64,000 nt of DNA from positions 1-64,000 of the forward strand of contig JADKJL010000011.1 in the NCBI GenBank assembly GCA_016721015.1. The letters run 5' to 3'. The first letter of the stretch is position 1; the number at the start of each line of letters is the position of its first letter. The stretch comes from Lysobacterales bacterium. GTDB lineage: Bacteria; Pseudomonadota; Gammaproteobacteria; Xanthomonadales; Rhodanobacteraceae. A program made the position numbers and the translations under genes. Positions 60,792 through 64,000 of the stretch are shown here, piece after piece. Below the pieces are notes generated by a model. That model had not been told where the DNA came from and made no database searches. It saw nothing but the letters and a program-made list of their open reading frames with translations.

Positions 60792-61670
60792 CTACAACAG
60801 TCCCGCCTGCTGGAGTCGGTCCCGCCATTTGGCGGCATCGTTGGGCTCTCCGTAAGAGTCGGTGATCTCGCGCAGGGCCTGGTAGGCCCAGAGTACGGAC
60901 TGCTTGTCCGATTGCACATCCTCGACGATGGCGAACAACCCCGGCACGGCTTCGTAGCGCTCTGCGACGAGCAGGGTGCCCGATTGCGCGAGTGCGCAGA
61001 ACGCGCGTTCGCGCAACACAGGATCCGGCTCGTGGCTGGCGATCTCCAGCAGCGGCGGAACGATTTCGGCGCCTCCAAATTTGGCCAGTGCTTCAAGCGC
61101 CGAACGTCGCAGCGGCTGATCGCCGGAGTTCAAAGCCGAAAGCAGTTCGCGAAAGACTCGCTCGCGATCGACACCCCGGGCACCCAGCACGCCGATATTC
61201 CAAAGTGCCCAGGCGCTGGACTTGCTGGGGTTCGCCGCCATCTGCTGCAGCATCCGATCCACTTCAGCGGGCGATTTTTCCAACCCGTACTGGGCGAGAT
61301 AGATTTCGAAACCGGCCATGCGGATTTCAATCAGCGGTGCGTCGGCCGAGGTATTGATCAAAGTTCGCAGTTTGGGGGTCGACTTGAACTGACCGCGCCA
61401 TGCCTGTGCGTTCTGCATCACGTACTCGGCCGCACCATCGCGGCGATTGATCGCCAATTCCAGGGACTGCTCGGCCTTTTCCTGTGGCGGCAGGGCCTCG
61501 ACCATCTCGGTATAGAACGCATCAAACCGGGGCTCGGTTGCCGCGCCGTGCTCGAACAGCGGTTCAGCGATCGAGCGCAATTGGGCCATGGCTGCAGCGC
61601 GCAGATCGGGACTGGCCGCGAATGCGGCGGCCGTGGTCAGACTCAGCAGAATCAACAGGAATCGAATCAC
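60792..61670 (-). CDS. Secreted HEAT-repeat protein, GTG start
   Basis: 292 residues, starting with GTG (read as M) IRFLLILLSLTTAAAFAASP, a signal peptide preceded by GGGGAA. The mature part is all-helical with HEAT/PBS-lyase-like repeats: RKTLINTSADAPLIEIRMAG type in the middle, EALAKFGGAEIVPPLLEIAS, RERAFCALAQSGTLLVAERY. Such scaffolds bind proteins in the periplasm. The frame is open far upstream (to 62003) but those codons run antisense into the next gene's promoter region. No partner is evident. Confidence 0.78.
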   Translation of the reverse strand: MIRFLLILLSLTTAAAFAASPDLRAAAMAQLRSIAEPLFEHGAATEPRFDAFYTEMVEALPPQEKAEQSLELAINRRDGAAEYVMQNAQAWRGQFKSTPKLRTLINTSADAPLIEIRMAGFEIYLAQYGLEKSPAEVDRMLQQMAANPSKSSAWALWNIGVLGARGVDRERVFRELLSALNSGDQPLRRSALEALAKFGGAEIVPPLLEIASHEPDPVLRERAFCALAQSGTLLVAERYEAVPGLFAIVEDVQSDKQSVLWAYQALREITDSYGEPNDAAKWRDRLQQAGLL

Positions 61671-61965
61671 GGCATTTCCCCGGCTGTACAGCGCAGCATA
61701 GCGCGTGTTCAATCCAACGCGTGAAGGTGCGATGCGGGGTCTCGCCGAATAGCGGTCGGGGCCACAACTGATCTTTGCTGATCCGAAATTTCCCGATCGA
61801 GTTCCTTGCGTCGCTCCTGGTATCTGGGGCGTAAAAAAATGAAGCGCCTCCCCGCACGGAGATCTTCGATGAGAAAACGCCATCCAGCGCCGGAGATTTC
61901 CCGTTGCGGGAAGTGTAGGCTGCTCCTCGCGGGGTTGGTTCGCTGGCGTCCGTTTCGAGGTGGGC

Positions 61966-62559
61966 ATGAGCGCGAATGACTTCGGGGTGGGCAGCTTTTT
62001 CACTCGGCTCGAGCGCGTTGTGCCAGTTGCGCTGCAATGGTCAACAGCCTTGCTTTTTTTTATCGCTTGGCCGGAATATCCATCTGAGTCAGGCGTTCAC
62101 CTTGGCAAGCTGATGGAGCTCGAGTTCCTTGCAATACACGCCGGCGTATCGCTCGGAATGCTTGTCTACTGGGTGCCGACAAAGCAATCCACTCGCCTGC
62201 TGCGCTTGGTCGGTTTTGTATTCTTCGGCGCTTTGTATCTTCTCGGCGGATACAGCACGTCGGGCTGGACGGGCACGTTCGAAATTGCCGCGATGATCGT
62301 CACGTCCTATTCCGGTCTGCTGTGGGGCACTGGCGCCGCCCGCCAGGCCCGCATCATGGAGATCGGTGTGCGCTGGTTCCTCGCGTTACTGGTCTTCATC
62401 TTCGTGACGACTTGGCTTATGTTGCCCAAGGATGTCGCGACCTGGCACGAAAGCGCCAGTGTCTTGCTGGCAGGGGCAATATACTTTGCCGTGCTTGGAC
62501 TGCTGGAGTTCTCGGGGGTCTACAGGCTGGTGAGAAAATATGGCAACCAGTTCGGTTGA
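61966..62559 (+). CDS. Membrane protein of unknown function
   Basis: 197 residues from MSANDFGVGSFFTRLERVVP, with GAGG as ribosome site. Five to six hydrophobic segments (about 19-35, 53-70, 78-97, 105-125, 135-155, 165-182). No domain recognised. Composition (somewhat lower GC) differs slightly from the surroundings. It stands alone between the HEAT gene and the DUF3096 gene. Confidence 0.7.
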   Translation: MSANDFGVGSFFTRLERVVPVALQWSTALLFFIAWPEYPSESGVHLGKLMELEFLAIHAGVSLGMLVYWVPTKQSTRLLRLVGFVFFGALYLLGGYSTSGWTGTFEIAAMIVTSYSGLLWGTGAARQARIMEIGVRWFLALLVFIFVTTWLMLPKDVATWHESASVLLAGAIYFAVLGLLEFSGVYRLVRKYGNQFG

Positions 62560-62811
62560 ATGCGAGGTCGGAACCTTTCAGGCGATCGCAACCGGCTGCT
62601 TGGGAGAGCATATCCGGAGCTGGCGAGCATGTTTGCTGGCGATCGCGACGAACAGTTTGCCGTAAGGTGGAAGGACAACCAGTAAGCGGATTCAGCGCTG
62701 CTCAGGCATGGCCGATTCCACACTGACCGCTTTGGCGCATCGCAAATCGCCGCGGGCGCCATCGAGGAATGAAGTGCAGGAAGTTGCATCGTCCCATCAG
62801 CGCACGCTGAT

Positions 62812-62967
62812 TCAATGCAGGTTGATTCCGCCTGGGCCGATCAATCCTAATATCCCGATCAGGATGAGATAGATCGCAACAATGTAGTTCAAGAGTCTGG
62901 GCCGGATGAGGATCAGGATCCCGGCGATCAGGGCGATGATCGGTGTGAGAATCAGGTGCAGGTTCAT
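62812..62967 (-). CDS. DUF3096 family small membrane protein
   Basis: 51 residues: MNLHLILTPIIALIAGILIL, then IRPRLLNYIVAIYLILIGIL and GLIGPGGINLH. Two membrane helices with the pattern of DUF3096 (an abundant family of about 50-residue proteins). A perfect AAGGAG ribosome site lies 6 bp before the ATG. Function unknown. Confidence 0.9.
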   Translation of the reverse strand: MNLHLILTPIIALIAGILILIRPRLLNYIVAIYLILIGILGLIGPGGINLH

Positions 62968-63652
62968 GTGAACTCCTTGGAAATTTCGTGGTGCCGCTGG
63001 TCAAGCTTCGTTTCGCCAGGCTGGGTGTGGCATCGCTGCCCCAGCTTGAGCTTGTACACCCTTGTCAGCCGCAGGTCAGTACGATACCGCACACAGCGCA
63101 AAAACCCGGAGCGAGGGTGCGCGCGGCGGCTGAGATCGCGGAGTTGTTCCAGAGTCGTCGCCGAAAGGATTGGTCGTGTGTGCCCGGAACTCGGCTGACG
63201 GGCGTGTCGCTGGCGCTCGATCTGTTCAGGCAAAGGGTTGCACGCGAATCGGGGTGATCGAGGGCGATCGGGTCCTCGGCGCCACGCCGAGGGCGGTTGG
63301 GGCGTGCTGCCAGATCGTGATCATGTTCATGATCGCCGCGTTCACGGCACCGGAAGGCTGGCCGTGATCCTGGTCGCGTTCCACCGATTGTTCAATCGCG
63401 GTCATCCATTGTGTGCAACGCTTGCGCAGACATACGAGCGGGACGCGTACTGAGCCGAGGAGCGCGTCGCATCGCGAACCTCGAAGCGGATGGCGATCGT
63501 GAATCTGCATGTCATGCAGATCAGGGAGGCGGCCCAGCCGGGAAAGCAGGGCTGACATCCGATGTCCACGATGCGTTCTGGCGGTTAGCGAGGAATTGCG
63601 GATTCGCGTCGCGGCGCTTTTCGGGTTGTCATGCCCAACGTGCTGACGCATG
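62968..63652. other. Intergenic region without a supported gene
   Basis: About 690 bp. Frames on both strands (for example minus 63226-63663 and plus 62988-63257) show no family resemblance and overlap each other. No repeat of the kinds listed elsewhere was noticed. Confidence 0.5.
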
Positions 63653-64000
63653 ATGCCGGGCATGGAAAAAGGCCTGCAAGATACCTACGCGCCACAAAAT
63701 GCCTGCTTCGGCTGCGGCCCGGCCAATGAGCGCGGCCTGCGCATCAAGAGCTTTCCGAGAGGCGATGAAGTGGTTGCCGAGTTCACGCCTGAGTCGTACC
63801 ACGAAGCATTTCCGGGCGTGCTCAATGGCGGCATCATCGGTACGCTGCTGGATTGTCATTGCAACTGGACGGCGGCCTGGCACTTGATGAACCGCCTCGG
63901 CACCGCCACGCCGCCGTGCACGGTGACGATGGAGTATGCGATCAAGCTTCGGCGTCCCACGCCGACTGACCAGCCGCTGCGACTGGTGGCTCGCGTGATC
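63653..64000 (+). CDS. PaaI/hotdog-fold thioesterase, cut by the window end
   Basis: The first 116 residues are present: MPGMEKGLQDTYAPQNACFG, then CGPANERGLRIKSFPRGDEV and HEAFPGVLNGGIIGTLLDCH. The CFGCGPANERGLRI start and the HxxxPGxLNGGIIxTLLD motif fit PaaI-type acyl-CoA thioesterases. ATGs at 63650 and 63662 are alternatives. The 3' end is outside the window. Confidence 0.8.
   Translation, partial: MPGMEKGLQDTYAPQNACFGCGPANERGLRIKSFPRGDEVVAEFTPESYHEAFPGVLNGGIIGTLLDCHCNWTAAWHLMNRLGTATPPCTVTMEYAIKLRRPTPTDQPLRLVARVI

Noticed and set aside
61671..62003. N-terminal extension of the HEAT-repeat protein
   Set aside because: The GTG at 61670 starts a clear signal peptide with a ribosome site; the upstream codons lack any sense.
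1..64000. tRNA, rRNA, riboswitch or CRISPR array
   Set aside because: No cloverleaf with TTCGA arm, rRNA signature, known riboswitch core or regular repeat/spacer array was recognised.

Overview
The window looks like chromosomal DNA of a GC-rich gammaproteobacterium of the Xanthomonadales/Lysobacterales, most likely near Rhodanobacteraceae. This rests on gene order (rsmG-parA-parB, algZ-algR-hemC), a Xanthomonas-like thymidine kinase and abundant REP-type palindromes. It is a taxonomic inference. No rRNA, tRNA, CRISPR array, complete prophage or complete IS was seen.

Layout. 0-2.2 kb: a frameshifted e(P4)-type acid phosphatase and an AI-2E/PerM-like membrane protein. 2.7-10.3 kb: rep helicase and tdk, divergent across a G-rich inverted repeat, then a minus-strand operon of a Gld-like ABC exporter, a DUF4340-like protein and mutM. 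10.7-15.4 kb: rpmB-rpmG, a GT2 glycosyltransferase, parB, parA, rsmG and a short Band-7 protein. 16-22 kb: an S9 peptidase, a carboxylesterase and algZ-algR-hemC, where hemC ends inside a MITE-like element. 22-30 kb: a DUF481 outer-membrane protein and a tightly overlapping operon for a SoeABC-like molybdoenzyme with an SLC13 permease encoded inside it. 30-38 kb: a WYL regulator coupled to a patatin, a small secreted protein and fdsGBA (NAD-linked formate dehydrogenase).

38-57 kb is the most unusual part. It holds two ECF sigma factor / TPR-Ser/Thr kinase modules next to secreted proteins. Module 1 (minus strand) is ECF, secreted 'NGxxF' pentapeptide-repeat protein, ADYC-domain protein, kinase. 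Module 2 (plus strand) is kinase, ECF, secreted beta-helix protein, delta-60-type protein and a decayed relative. A bipartite element, GATGATC-N14-ATTGCGTATGTG, lies exactly 41 bp upstream of the start codons of the pentapeptide-repeat gene and of a neighbouring delta-60 gene. It is a strong candidate for a shared promoter. Four of the secreted products (one of them broken) end in a short F-A-[DN]-x-F-[DE] motif, a possible C-terminal sorting tag.

57-64 kb: an NHL/FG-GAP secreted protein, a HEAT-repeat lipid-free secreted protein, membrane proteins including a 51-residue DUF3096 protein, and the start of a PaaI-type thioesterase cut by the window end.

Repeats shape the window at every scale: G-quadruplex-capable inverted pairs (three), REP hairpins with compensating stem changes, and two copies of a TIR-bounded MITE. 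Two repeat insertions are in frame inside subunits of the same molybdoenzyme. All functional calls are from reading the sequence; no database search was run.
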